Positions 10,580 through 21,215 of a stretch of DNA of 64,000 bases are shown in pieces. Position numbers and translations under genes: made by a program. The stretch spans positions 18,779,117-18,843,116 of the forward strand of contig CM043009.1 of NCBI GenBank assembly GCA_023678885.1. Reading direction: 5' to 3'. The notes beneath the pieces were generated by a model. That model saw nothing but the letters and a program-made list of their open reading frames with translations, ran no database searches and was not told the origin of the DNA. This DNA comes from Pogostemon cablin. Lineage: Eukaryota > Streptophyta > Magnoliopsida > Lamiales > Lamiaceae. Each line of letters opens with the position of its first letter. The first letter of the stretch is position 1.

Positions 10580-10905
10580 CAATTGCCGAAAGGTGATAAT
10601 AGTACTGTGAACTATTTCATAAATGCATATAAATGAAAAGTGATAATATTTTAAAATAAAAGTGACAATATCTTTAATAAAAAATGATAACTAATTAAAA
10701 GTATATACTTCATGAAAAAATACTGGAATATTAAAAAGTGATAATACTTTTAATAAAAAGTGATTCCTAATCAAAGAAAGTGATATTACTCTAATTGAAT
10801 TATTTCACGAACAATTTATTAGAATAAAAAGTGATAATATGTTTAATAAAAAGTGATACATGATAAAGAAAAAAATGATAATCATCTAATTTACATGATA
10901 AAATA
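10580..10905. repeat. AAAGTGATAAT-type dispersed repeat
   Basis: Several AAAAGTGATAAT and TTTAATAAAAAGTGAT motifs occur, the same family as at 405-930, 26600-26760 and 55555-55845. The ends are not sharp here. Confidence 0.5.
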
Positions 10906-10950
10906 TATTTTTATAATTTTTTAAACCTTATTATTCTTAAATAAATAATA

Positions 10951-11163
10951 AATTAAGAATGGACGGTCAAGATTAAAATTGAATGATTACTAAATTTATT
11001 AAAATTGAAAAGATGGAAAAAATTGAAGATAAAAATAGAAATTCAATTTAAAAATAAATAAATAAATTATGAATGGACGGTCAAGATTAAAAATAAATGA
11101 TTACTAAATTTATTAAAATTTAAAAGATGGAGAAAAATTAAAGATAAAAATAGAAATTCAAGT
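10951..11163 (+). repeat. Direct duplication, about 118-bp period
   Basis: The block starting GAATGGACGGTCAAGATTAA occurs at about 10956 and again at about 11074. Both copies continue through GATTACTAAATTTATTAAAA and GATAAAAATAGAAATTCAA. Confidence 0.8.
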
Positions 11164-11190
11164 TTGTTTTAAGTTTTGTTTTTATATACT

Positions 11191-11220
11191 ACTAGTTATT
11201 ATCCATCCGTGCATTGCACG
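11191..11220 (-). mobile_element. Helitron-like 3' terminus, minus strand
   Basis: On the minus strand the hairpin CGTGCAATGCACG is followed by GATGGATAATAA and CTAGT, fitting the hairpin plus CTRRT rule. Any Helitron body would lie to the right. The upstream end was not found. Confidence 0.55.
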
Positions 11221-11419
11221 AAAAGAATTAAAGTATATTATAATTATATAGTTTTAGGTTGTGTTTGAATTGAGTCATTTCAAAACCAATGGATTTGAAA
11301 ATTATTGGATTTTAAATTACTTGAATTTCACTATTTGAATAAATTATAGATTTTTGAAAGAATTTCAAATTCATAATTCAAAAAATATTTTTAAAATAGA
11401 ATTTTATGTATGATAAATA

Positions 11420-11590
11420 AAAATAATAATATTTTATTATATTAAATATTAAAATCTAAAATTTTATTAAAAATAATTTTTTGTGGAGGAAACTCTACCA
11501 CCCAACGTACCCCTACCCACCCTCAAAAAGATTTTTTTAAAATAAAATTTTAGATTTTAATATTTAAATAATAATAAAAGTATTACCATG
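11420..11590. repeat. Inverted repeat made of the AT block from the 2330-2900 array
   Basis: ATTAAATATTAAAATCTAAA (11440s) and its complement AGATTTTAATATTTAAATAA (11550s) flank a C-rich spacer containing ACCCCTACCCACCC. This is the same AT block plus G/C-rich block seen in the left array, here head to head. Confidence 0.65.
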
Positions 11591-12000
11591 GTTTGCTGAA
11601 TCATCCAATATAAAGCTCTCCCGTAGGAATCTGCAGCCACGTCTCGCCTCATCTCAAAGCGCATCACTTGTGTCCATGCAGCACATAGAATTTCTTCACC
11701 TTCTCTGTAAATAGACTTAAAACATTATATATTATTGTTATCTTTCTTATCTTTTTAATAAGAATACCATTCGGTTGTACTAACTCAACTCAAATGTATA
11801 CGAATGATGGATTAATTGTGGAATGTATGATTGAGTTTCCTTTCTCATGTTAAACAACTTGATTCTTTTTTTTCTCTTTGCATTATAATTATCTTTTTCC
11901 TCTTGCCTTTCTCATGTAGATTAAAATTGAATTAGATTGAATTATTTCTAAATAGAGTAAAATTGAAAAATAATTTGAAAACAAAAGTAGAAGTTTAGGT
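11591..12000. other. No gene seen
   Basis: A short slightly GC-richer segment (11620-11710) precedes AT-rich sequence. No open frame with recognisable content. Confidence 0.4.
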
Positions 12001-13400
12001 TTGCTTTTACATATGTATATAGATAGATGATTGGACCTTTAAATTTAAGGAGAATGATTGAATCTAGATTATAAATAATATGAAAGTAGAATTTGTAAAA
12101 GAAAAGAAAAAAAGAAGCATTAGAGGAAAAAAACAAAAAGAAGATTAAAAAAAACAAAAATATAATATTAAAATATAAAAATATGGTTCATATAATTATT
12201 ATAACGGAAATACAAAAATTAAAGAGAAAAAAGATAGACAAAAAAAAAGAATGATATCTGATTGGACTTACTAATAAAATCAAATATGAAAATGATTGAA
12301 CCTAAAAATAATATCAAATAAAAGTATAAATTAAGATAAAATAAATTAAATTAATATAAAAATAAGGTTTATAGAATTATTAAAAAAATACAAAAATCGA
12401 AGAGAAAAAAAATAAGATAACAAAAAATTAAAAAGTATAATGATACCTTTAAGGAGAATGATTGAACCTGCATATAAGATCAAATAAAAGTATAAAAGAC
12501 AAAACAAATTAGAATAGATTATAAATGGTGTACCCCACCATTAGGGCCCCCCACTGCCCCTGCCCTGGGGATTGGTGAAGGAGGTAAATCGCAGGATGTG
12601 CCTCAAGTGGCTTATAGAGAGGGCTCACTGTTAAACTTGTGCTTGCAAGGGGCCAAATCCATGTCAAAGGCAGGATTCGAACCCCCACCCTGCAGCAACC
12701 AAACAAAGTAATATGAAAGTAGAGTCTGTAAAAGAGAAGAAAAGGAAGAAGCATTAGAGAAACAAAAAGAGAATGATTGGACCTACAAATAAGATCAAAT
12801 ATGAAAATAATTAAACCTAAAAATAATATCAAAAGTATAAAAGAAGATAAAATAAATTAAATTATAAAAATAGAGTGTATAGAATTATTAAAAAAAACAC
12901 AAAAATCGAAGGAAAAAAAATAAAATAACAAAAAATTAAAAGTATAATGATATCTTTAGAAGAATGATTGAACATGTATATAGGATCAAATAAAAGTATA
13001 AAAGACAAAAAAAATTAGAATAGTTTATGAATAATATGAAAGTAGAATATGTAAAAGAGAAGAAAAAGAAGAATTATTAGAGGAAAAAAAAGAATAAGAT
13101 CAAATATGAGAATGATTGAACCTAAAAATAATATCAAATAAAAGTACGTATAAAAGAAGATAAAATAAATTAAATTATAAAAATAGGGTTTATAGAATTA
13201 TTAAGAAAAATCGAAAAGAGAAAAAAATAAGATAACAAAAAATTAAAAAGTATAATGATACATTTAGGAGAATGATTAAACCTGCAAATATAATTAAACA
13301 AAAATATAAAAGAAAAAAAATTAAATTTGATTATAAATAATATGAAAGTAGAATCTTTAAAAGAGAAGAAAAAGAAAATGCATTAGAGAGAGAGAAAAAG
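12000..13400 (+). repeat. Degenerate tandem array, units of roughly 300-360 bp
   Basis: The block ATTATAAATAATATGAAAGT, then AAAAGAGAAGAAAAAGAAG-like sequence, then GATTGAACCT and AAATAATATCAAATAAAAGT, recurs starting near 12065, 12515, 13020 and 13325. The second copy is interrupted by the SINE-like element at 12527-12711. Confidence 0.65.
12527..12711 (-). mobile_element. SINE-like element with a Pol III B-box match
   Basis: Read on the minus strand it contains GGTTCGAATCC (12673-12683), an exact fit to the Pol III B box GGTTCGANNCC. It ends in GGTACACC. Its limits are set by comparison with undisturbed neighbouring units of the tandem array it sits in (ATTATAAAT | AATATGAAAG). About 125 bases match the copy at 22258-22382. 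An A box is not evident upstream, so the 5' end may be truncated. Confidence 0.65.
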
Positions 13401-13760
13401 GAGAGAGTAAGAATTTGATTAGGCTGAAAAGATTTATATATAATGATTTTAATGAATAAACTATCATGATTGAAAGCAAATATTTCTAGAGAAGATTCTA
13501 ATAAAAATAAAACTGATACTATATTAATTGAAATTAAGTATATATTGATTAAAAATTAATCAAATTTATATTGTTAAATTAAATCAATAAAAAAGTAAAA
13601 TTTAAATAATAAAAAAATCCATTAAGTGTATAATTAAATTTTATGATTGATTGAAATCAAAGAAAAATCATATGTCCTATGTATATTAAATTAAATTATA
13701 ATATATGAATATTGATTGATATATTAGTTCATATATTTTTATTTAAACTCGGATTCACTT
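13401..13760. other. No gene seen; AT-rich
   Basis: Nothing recognised before the right motif array. Confidence 0.4.
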
Positions 13761-13804
13761 AATGTGCGAATTTCAAGTCAATACTAGATTTCATATATGA
13801 AAAA

Positions 13805-14110
13805 AAATATTCAATATTATATTTCGAGTTAAAAACTTTGAATAAACAATTTTTAGAATATTCTGACACGAAAATTTAATAATTTTCATGTAATATAATA
13901 TCTCAAAATTTTCGAGTATTAGTTTTACAACAATAAGTTTTACACCAATTTTTCGAGTTAAAATTTTTTTACTCGAAAATTTAAAAACAATTCGAGTATA
14001 ATAATTTTTTCGAGTAAAGACTTTTAAACTTTCTTTTTATCTGTATTATTATTTTACTCGAAATTTTATTACACAAAAATGTAGATTTTACACGAAAACA
14101 ATTCGTGTAA
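13805..14110. repeat. Right subterminal motif array (TCGAG/CTCGA and CGTG/CACGA)
   Basis: Ten copies of the same two motifs found at 4320-5110, here in both orientations, lie 170-475 bases inside the right end of the hAT-like element. Confidence 0.72.
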
Positions 14111-14288
14111 AGGTTAGATTCGTCATTTAGGATAGAAAAAGAGTTCCCTCTAAATATTGGACAATAAAGAATGTCCGTTTTGTCTGAAGGGTACTGTCGT
14201 TAATTTCTTCTATATACTACTAATTTTAAAAAGTTCAGGGGGGGGCAGTGCCCCCTAGCACCTATGTAGGTCCGCCACTGTCCATGGC

Positions 14289-14704
14289 TTTCTACTCTCC
14301 AGTGCGTCCATCCCCATGGAAACCCTTATCTTTATTCAGTTCAGAACGGTCACTGCCAACCCTGTATATTTGTTGCGGCCTCACTCCTCTCCAGCTGAAC
14401 GTGTTCTGTTGGTTTCTTTTACTATGGCGATGCAAGCGCCATTGGGTTACGACCTCCGGCGACTTGCTACGACTTCTGCTACTGCCTGCAGCCTGTAAGC
14501 ATTTATAGCTCTAGTCAGCTTTTTCAGCCTTAGCCTTTTCCATGGCTCCGATGGATACAAGAAGAGAATGCCAATGACAACAAAGAGTTCAGAGAGGTCG
14601 AGGTCGAGGGTTCTAGGAGTCCTTCACTAAAGGAGCAGCAAAGCCTAATTTATCTCACTAAGAATATGGGCTTACAGTTTTGGGATGAACAGAGAGGAAG
14701 AACT
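14289..14704. other. GC-richer interior of the MULE, origin unclear
   Basis: Together with 3560-3829 this is the rest of the original MULE interior. Several short open frames overlap on the plus strand, none recognised. Base composition is much higher in G+C than the flanks, as expected for captured host-gene sequence. Confidence 0.45.
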
Positions 14705-15186
14705 CGAAATCAATTGTGATTAATTTTTATATTGTTGTGACCAACCGAATCTTTGTCTCTTGGCTAAAGGGGAATAGCCACCAGTGTTCATCACAGAAGC
14801 ATTGGTCCCACAATTCAGTGGAGACAATTGTCTAAATTTTAACAGTGGTTTGTAAGAAAAAGTAGTATCGGAGCTTTTAATGGACACCGGAGGGATCTGA
14901 AACGGCTGCAGCTGCTGCGGATTCCGCCACCTCGGAAGTGAGCCGGTCACCATAAGCGACTGAAGAAGCGGTCCAGCTTGTAGAACCACCTGCAAGAGCT
15001 ACCCTTTCGTCGGTAAAACTCTACCCATAGAAATATCGTCAATGATCAACAATTCCTGATCCGGCGGACTGAAGCCAACTGTACATGGATCTCTCAAATC
15101 TTCATATTGTTGTGGTTAATTTCAGGTGAAGTAGCAGGAGGGATTCTTGGCAAATAAATGGTGCCCCATTCATCGTCGGTGTCCAT
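14705..15186 (-). pseudogene. Captured host-gene fragment in the MULE, unrecognised, broken
   Basis: On the minus strand an ATG at 15184-15186 opens a frame starting MDTDDEWGTIYLPRIPPATS. A frame change near 15095 leads into DPCTVGFSPPDQELLIIDD. After an in-frame TAG near 15005 the frame continues LLQAGPLLQSLMVTGSLP-like (with a short VVLQ insertion) and ends at a TAA near 14717 after AKRQRFGW. The acidic start, the proline-rich middle and the even codon use look like a real plant protein, and the segment is GC-richer than its surroundings. I do not recognise the family. It sits just inside the right terminal repeat, the usual place for sequence captured by Pack-MULEs. With a frameshift and a stop it cannot encode the parental protein. 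Alternative: a transposon-specific gene. Confidence 0.6.
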
Positions 15187-15282
15187 TCTTGAAAAAAAAA
15201 TAAGAGAGAACCAGCAGATATGGTGTTAAAGAAATGATTTTTTATTCCAAAATAGCTTTTTGGCAGTCAAAGGATAGTCAAA

Positions 15283-15403
15283 ATCTGACTGGTGGTTCGA
15301 TTTGCAATAAGAGCTTAAAGTCGGGTACTTATTTGTAAATATTCAAATGTTTGGACTGATTCGCAATCGGCGAAAAGGTTAGGACTTTTTACGTAATTAA
15401 CCC
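15283..15403 (-). repeat. MULE right terminal inverted repeat
   Basis: Reverse complement of the left repeat. It ends ...ACGTAATTAACCC at 15403 and is followed by the TAATTTTTT duplication. Confidence 0.85.
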
Positions 15404-15412
15404 TAATTTTTT

Positions 15413-15714
15413 TGAAAAATGCCACTTTTTAACTCTTTTGTCCCTCTTCATTATATAATTTAATATATAGTCGGATATATAGTCACATATGTTGACACGT
15501 GCAGCATCACACATATATTAGTAAATAAAATGTGTATGATCGCACATATAGTCGCGTGTAAAGAGTTTGCAGGACTAAATTGAAAATGATGTCTTTTTTT
15601 AACAGAATAAAAAACCAATTGTTATGGGACCAAACGTAAATTTAACTCAACTAATCAACAACATTAGTTGTATTAGTTTTTTTGGGACCAAACTTAAATT
15701 TCCCATTAGGGTTA
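15413..15714. other. No gene; short spacer
   Basis: GAAAAATGCCAC at 15413 repeats a motif seen just left of the MULE (3400s), so the original target was probably itself a small duplication. Two GGGACCAAAC(G/T)TAAATTT copies lie near 15627 and 15684. Confidence 0.5.
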
Positions 15715-17330
15715 TGTGATAAGTGATATTTTCACCTACGTTTGAGTATTTTTTATATCCGTTTTAGTAATTTTTTATCTGTATTCATGTGTTATTTGGT
15801 TGTATTTTGTGTTTTTAAGGAAATGTATGAGAATGAGCATAAACATATGCAAAACAGGTAAAAACAGAGCAAAAACGAAGATGGAAGATGAAACGAAGAA
15901 GAAGAAACAGGGCAGCAGCCATACAAGCTGTGTCCAGTAAACGGCCTTGTAAGAGGTGACCGTGTACTGGCATTAGAAGCAACTACTCGCCCAGGCCGAG
16001 GTCGAGTTCCCCGCACCACCCGTGTAAGGTACGGAGGCACGAGCCATGTTCAGTGCACGGCCTTGTAAGAGGTGGCCATGCGCTAACGCCTGAACAACCT
16101 ACACGCCCACCATGTGGCCGTGTTCAGCACATGAGTCGTGTACTGTCAGAAGCTGAATGTAGATCTAAAAACACGACACGACTCGAGCAGTAAGCAGCAC
16201 TCGAGTCGTGTAGGTGCAGATTCTATAAAAAATTAGAAACCTTCTAGAAGCCTCCCAATTGGTATAAATACCCAATATTTCAACATTTTGATCAGAATTT
16301 GTAGGGCAACCACTATTCACACACATCACACACAATTTCTTCCATTTTACACCATCATCTTTATCCATTCACCATCCATTCAATCTATCTTCATCCAACT
16401 ATCAAAATCACCATCCATTTGAGGAAAAGAAGCAAGGAAGTGAGAATAATTGCAAAGGGAAGAAGGAGATCACCGTTGGAGTCATCCAAGTGAGTTTTCA
16501 TCTACACTTTGTATTAAAACCTTATATTTTTTATCATATTTTGTAAGGATTTTAATGTCTATGTTGCTTTCCTTTAGAATATCGTAGGCTAATCTCCCTT
16601 GTGAGATTAGTAACAAGAGAGTTGTCGGATATTTTTGGGATCTATGTATTTAAATTTATATATTGATTGGGTTTATTGATTTTCTATCATTGATGCTTTA
16701 GATCTTGATGTTTATGATGATTTGTGTGGTTTATTGTTTTAAACATGTGATTAGATTTAGAAGTCAATTGCGTATTTAGGATAATTAATTGAATCGTTTT
16801 GTCATATACCTCATGTGCATTATAGATCTTAAAGAGATAGAGATGTCCTTTAGGATTTAGATAGGACATCCGATTGGTTTGATCGAGAGGATGATTAATC
16901 GTGTGAAGGGACTCTTATTTCAAGCTTAGTACCCATTGAGCTAATTGAGATTCATATCTTATCCATTTCGAGAGGAAGTTTAGGTGAACTTAGTATTGAC
17001 CCTTAGTCTTATACCCATGATTCATATGAATTTGATGCATTTATCCTAGGATTTCCACTTCTTAATTGTTGTTAATCTCACTTTTACTTAGTTTGGAAAA
17101 CCACTCTTCATCATTCTATCTATCTTGTTTGTTGATCATTGCTTGCTTGCTTGCTTTGATTGATTTTATTTCCTTTTTGATCATCCAAACCTTTTATGAA
17201 TCGTCTCTATAAAATTACAAGAAACGTGAGATTGCTTAAGCACTAGTACCTTCCTCCCTGTGGTTCGATAGATTCTTGAATTGGTCATCCCGACTACAAA
17301 ATGATCAATCATTCCGATAGACCGGTTATT
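15715..17330 (+). mobile_element. Probable solo LTR (Ty3/gypsy-like), plus orientation
   Basis: It starts TGTGATAAGTGATATTTTCA. Layout matches the LTRs at 18295 and 59029: a leader, a short-motif cassette (15905-16215), a CACACACAAT/ACCATC-rich stretch, then a TAGGCTAATCTCCCTTGTGAG segment. Near the 3' end it reads TTCCTCCCTGTGGTTCGATA, as in many plant gypsy LTRs. GGTTA occurs at 15710-15714 and 17324-17328, but the LTR would then not end in CA, so the 3' boundary is tentative. The cassette contains GGCCTTGTAAGAGGTG twice and ACTCGAGTCGTGTA-like palindromes. Confidence 0.6.
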
Positions 17331-17734
17331 AGTAAATACCCGTCCTACTGCAGTCTCAGATTTAGTCCTTTATGTTATAAATTTATCCAATTTTACCAAA
17401 ATTATAGAATGTAATATGATAAAAAGGACTAAATTTGGACAAAATAACTAAGATCAAACATTAAATGATCAAAATTACAAATTTAGCAAACTTGAAGATT
17501 GAATTTAAATTACGTCAAACAAAGAACCAATTTTAATATTTTCCTGAGTATGGATATAGAAAATGCACCGACAATAACTAATTAAAATTCATATGGACAA
17601 TTATGTTAATTAATTAAACATTTGCTAATCCATGGGTTTTATAAAAAAAATATACATGGAAGCAAACATAATATTGGATATATAATCAACCTTTAAAAAG
17701 TTGGTCTTTTGTGATTCGAAGTTCACAAAGTATA
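17331..17734. repeat. Part of a GACTAAATTTGG-type fold-back repeat, plus spacer
   Basis: Positions 17355-17550 carry TTTAGTCCTTTATG and AAAAGGACTAAATTTGGACA-type sequence, related to 26280-26590 and 47827-48206. The remainder shows nothing. Confidence 0.5.
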
Positions 17735-17961
17735 CTCCCTCCGTCCCATTGTAAGAGGGACTTTTGTTTTCATGCACGTAGATTAAGAAATATTATTATT
17801 TAATATGTAGTGGGTAGTTGTATTAGAGGGAATGTGAGTCTCATATTTTAATTGTATTAGAGGAGGAGTGTGGATCCCATGTGTATAAAAAAGGAAATAA
17901 GATCCTTTGGATGGGACAACGAAAATAGAAAAAAGACCCTCTTTGAATGGGACGGAGGGAG
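17735..17961. mobile_element. Stowaway-like MITE
   Basis: CTCCCTCCGTCCCATTGTAA and TTTGAATGGGACGGAGGGAG form the ends, with TA borders. The interior has AATATGTAGTGGGTAGTTGT. Confidence 0.9.
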
Positions 17962-18294
17962 TATAAGTATAGAGTTAGTTTTCTATAAATCAGGTTTATG
18001 GTGTAAATCATGTTGTCCCCCTTTAGTCTAAACTCTGATATAATAGGATTGAAAGAGGGGAACATAGAGTTTACATGGTGAACCGGTTTACATGATTGAA
18101 AGATATAACACTTTGTTTTAAAAGACATACACTATAACTAATAAAGCTATAATTTTTTCATTGAAAATGTTTGCTGAAATATTAGTATAGGTATTTAATT
18201 AAAAAAATTAAAGTTTTTCTCAAAATATCAAGGGTATGAATTATTATACAAAAGAGTGCAACATTTATTATTAAAAGGTACATGATCGGTGTCA
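17962..18294. other. No gene; AT-rich
   Basis: A weak inverted repeat around 18000-18110 (GTTGTCCCCCTTT / AAAGAGGGGAACAT) is the only structure noticed. Confidence 0.4.
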
Positions 18295-19604
18295 TTTTAA
18301 CCTAAATTTTAGTATCTCTTTTATGTGTATTTTCATAGGATTTTATCTATTTTGTGTGAGTTTTGGTGGTGTTTTATGATGAAGTAGAGATTTATGCTAT
18401 GAATTGAAAAATGTGTGAAATGAGCTTAAATGTATGGAAAATAGGTGAAAACAAATTCAAGAGTCGAAAACAAAAGGAGGGCAAAACTCGACCAGACTCG
18501 AGTCGATCGAGTTGGGGACTCGAGTCGATTCCTTGCTCTGAACCCGAGTCGAGCTGTGGAAGTCAACCTCTGATGGTCGACTGTACACATCAGAATCTCT
18601 TGCTCGGCCTCCTCGATTCGAGTTCGAAACTTCAGTCGAACTCCATAAGCAGCCGCAACCTGCCGAGAAAACACAAAGCAACTCGAGTCGACCCTGTGAC
18701 TCGGGTCGAGTTTGACAAAGTTTTGGAATTTTATTTAGCGGTTATTCTAGAAGGTTCCAGACTTATAAATACATCTTATGTGTGATTTTTACGAGATAAA
18801 TCATTCTGGACAGTTTCTACACCTACTACATACCACATTTCACACACTCTCCTCTCCATCCATCTATCCTCCATTTCATCCATCCAATCCATTTGATTAT
18901 CTCAAATCTATCCACAATTCCATCATTCACCAATATAAGAAGGAGATCTACATTGGTTGAAGATTGTAGCATGATCAAGGAGGAGAAAGTTCACCATCAA
19001 AGGGGAGCCAACGTTCCTTTATTTTGTTATTTTCTTCATTATTTATCTCAATTGGAGAATGTCATAGATTGTATAAGATTTGTAATGATTTGTAGTGGCT
19101 AGTCCTCATGTGAGGCTAGCAATATGATTGGTTGAGGATTATATAGATTTTGCACACCACATGTTTGATAAATTGATTGTTATGAACATTTTCTATTATG
19201 AACGTGTATTCTCATTTTATGTATGATTTGTGTAGTTAAATTCTCTATTCATGATGTTAGGATGGTCATTCCAATATTATGCTTAGGGTTTTAATTGAAT
19301 CATTGATGGCAAAAGATAACTATATTAGTATGTGGGGAGTTTGGTCATAACCTTCATGTGTTTAGAATCTCATGATAGGACATTATTGATGATTACTGGT
19401 GAAAGTATTTGAACTAATGAGGGGACCCAAACTAAAACTCACTTGACTTTAGAAAGGAAACATAGGATAACATCCACTGCCTCATGAGAAAATTCTTCGT
19501 GATAATATCTCTTGTAGGTATATTAATATCTTTAAGTACCTATAGGAATAATGAGGATTGGAGACACTCTTAGTGAGTGCCCTTAATATCATAACATTAT
19601 GTTT
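18295..19604 (+). mobile_element. LTR, first part, interrupted by a LINE
   Basis: Layout as in the 15715 LTR: a leader, then a CTCGAGTCG motif cassette (18482-18712), CACACACTC/CATCCATC-rich sequence, and GTGGCTAGTCCTCATGTGAG. The open frames here read through the motif cassette and are not genes. The element continues after the LINE at about 20969. Confidence 0.6.
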
Positions 19605-20968
19605 TTTTTAAAAAAATATTAATTTATTCGATTATTTCAAAAGGGCAAAACCCAAGTCCACTTACAACTACACACGAAATTCAACACAAAATAAAACTAC
19701 GACATAGCTAAAAACTGAAGGAATCTAGCTACATGCAATAAAATAGAGTATACAACTCTATCAACTGTCGGACGAACACCTTCAATTAGCGCTTCACAAC
19801 GTACCTTCCAGATGAAGAACACGCATCCATATAGCGCTAGCGCATGCCGCGCTTTCTCTCGTACATGGACCCAACGATCCTTGTGAAGCCACTTGATACC
19901 TGCCATTACCGTAGTCACCGTCCTGTTCCATCCAACATCAGTTCTCACACGATCCCATACCTCCTTTGCAAATGGACATTGAAAGAAGAGATGCTCTATC
20001 GATTTCAGTCTGCCTACACACACAACACACTCCAACGGCTCTTCTACCCTTCTCCATCTATCCATAGTGTTTAGCCGATTCCTCACGCCAGCCACATACG
20101 AAAAGAACATTTTCTCATAATCCACGTACACCACAATTTCTTATAGACATACCTCACCTGACCAACATTAGCAACTCTAGAGTAGAGTCTGTCCGTCAAT
20201 AAACGACCACTTTTTAAGCACTCGGTGAGGGTGGCAAATAGATATCCTTCTAGCTGAGCACGTAAACTATCTCCAGCCTATAGAATTTCTTTCCATACGA
20301 TAGAGGCACTTGGAACTGCCTCTATGTCCTAGCACGACTCTTGGGTAAGATAGACTGAACTAATCTACTTGACCCATAGAGATCTATTCTCAAAGTGTAC
20401 ATCCCACAATTCTCCACATATGGCTACATCATTAAGAAGCTCCACACTTCTCAACCCGAGGCCGCCCTGCTTTTTGGGTAGAATGATTTCACTCCATCGA
20501 ATAACGCCTCGAGCAGAGCCCCATAGGAAGATCCTGATCATCCTCTCCACCCTGTCAATCACACCCTTGGGAAGTTTTACTATAGAAGCCCAAAAATTCA
20601 TCTTCCATATACAACAGAATGAATGAGTTTAAGTCGACCAACATACGAGATAGGCCGACTGGACCAACCTTGAATCAAGTCTACCACTTTAGTAATAAGT
20701 TGCTCAAAAGCCGACTCCCTCAATTTCTTGCCTTGCAGTGGAACGCCCAAATATCCAACAGGAAAGGTACCTTTCTGAAAAGGTAACACCTCCTTGATCC
20801 TCTGTTCTTCATCTGGCGGAACCCCTGCCATAAATAAATTGGATTTTGCCTCACTTACTTCTAGTCCAGAAACTCCTGCAAAAGTTCTCAGTGCTGTAGC
20901 AACCACCTCGGCGGAAGGACGGTCACCATAAGCAAAGAGAATTAGATCATTCGCCTTGAATACTTCTT
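19605..20968 (-). pseudogene. LINE (non-LTR retrotransposon) ORF2, 3' part, 5'-truncated
   Basis: The minus strand encodes the C-terminal part of a plant L1-like ORF2 protein, which nicks DNA and reverse-transcribes its own RNA at the target. Recognisable in order are FANDLILFAYGD-like residues (20940s), LEVSEAKSNLFMAG, GTFPVGYLGVPL and GWSSRPISYVGRLKLIHSV (20598-20906). Then come IRIFLWGSARGVIRWSEI and KKQGGLGLRSVE (20365-20601). Last is the zinc-binding domain (zf-RVT) with CVVCVGRLKSIEHLFFQCPF and AKEVWDRV (19697-20134). Frames change between these blocks and a stop follows SLWVK, so it is dead. The catalytic RT core is missing, showing 5' truncation, usual for LINEs. A T-run near 19601 on the plus strand is the poly(A) tail. 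It sits inside an LTR of the family above. Confidence 0.88.
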
Positions 20969-21215
20969 AGATTGCTCTACATTCATCCATCATCCATATC
21001 ATTTGTATCTTAACTTTTTTTAATTGCTTTTTTAGTTAGTTAGTAGTGTAATTTTCACTCCAACCTATATTAATTAGTCCTTTTAGAGTAAAACATCTTT
21101 CGAATACGGATACATATACTTTTTTCCAGGGTTCGATATATACATTATTTAACTTGATCACGACGTTCTACACAATGACAGAGTTCGCTTGCTCTAATCA
21201 ATTTTGATGACAATT
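20969..21215 (+). mobile_element. LTR, second part (after the LINE)
   Basis: TTCTTAGATTGCTC and then CAGGGTTCGATATATAC parallel the 3' portion of the 15715 LTR, where GTGGTTCGATAGATTC occurs. The 3' boundary is approximate. Confidence 0.5.

Larger units (their letters stand above)
3838..14280. mobile_element. Large hAT-like non-autonomous element nested in the MULE
   Basis: The left end reads CAGTGACGGATACAGG and the right end, reverse-complemented, CAGTGGCGGACCTACA; CAGTGGCGGA-type ends are usual for plant hAT elements. Both ends continue into a run of six to eight G/C bases. It is bordered by TCCATGGT (3830-3837) and TCCATGGC (14281-14288), an 8-bp duplication with one mismatch, as expected for hAT. 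Just inside each end is a dense array of TCGAG/TCGTG motifs (4320-5110 and 13805-14110). The 10.4-kb interior encodes no recognisable hAT transposase; it holds MITEs, Helitron remnants, tandem arrays and a SINE-like repeat. It could be a once-small element swollen by later insertions. Alternatively the two ends belong to separate elements, but the shared target site argues against this. Confidence 0.75.
3425..15403. mobile_element. Mutator-like element (MULE), split by a nested hAT-like element
   Basis: The ends are long inverted repeats. The first ~120 bases from 3425 (starting GGGTTAATTACGT) match the reverse complement of the last ~120 bases ending at 15403, with only scattered differences by eye. 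The element is bordered by a perfect 9-bp direct repeat, TAATTTTTT, at 3416-3424 and 15404-15412; 9 bp is the target duplication made by Mutator-superfamily transposases. Removing the 3838-14280 insertion leaves about 1.5 kb with no transposase but a captured gene fragment (14705-15186), which fits a Pack-MULE. Long inverted repeats, duplication length and captured gene all agree, so confidence is high. The exact length of the terminal repeat is approximate. Confidence 0.88.

Noticed and set aside
12660..12711. A tRNA gene suggested by GGTTCGAATCC
   Set aside because: Only the B box fits; no acceptor stem or A box. Treated as SINE-like.
18411..18785. 124-residue plus-strand frame and its reverse-strand partners
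   Set aside because: They read through the CTCGAGTCG cassette of an LTR; no domain and symmetric coding potential.
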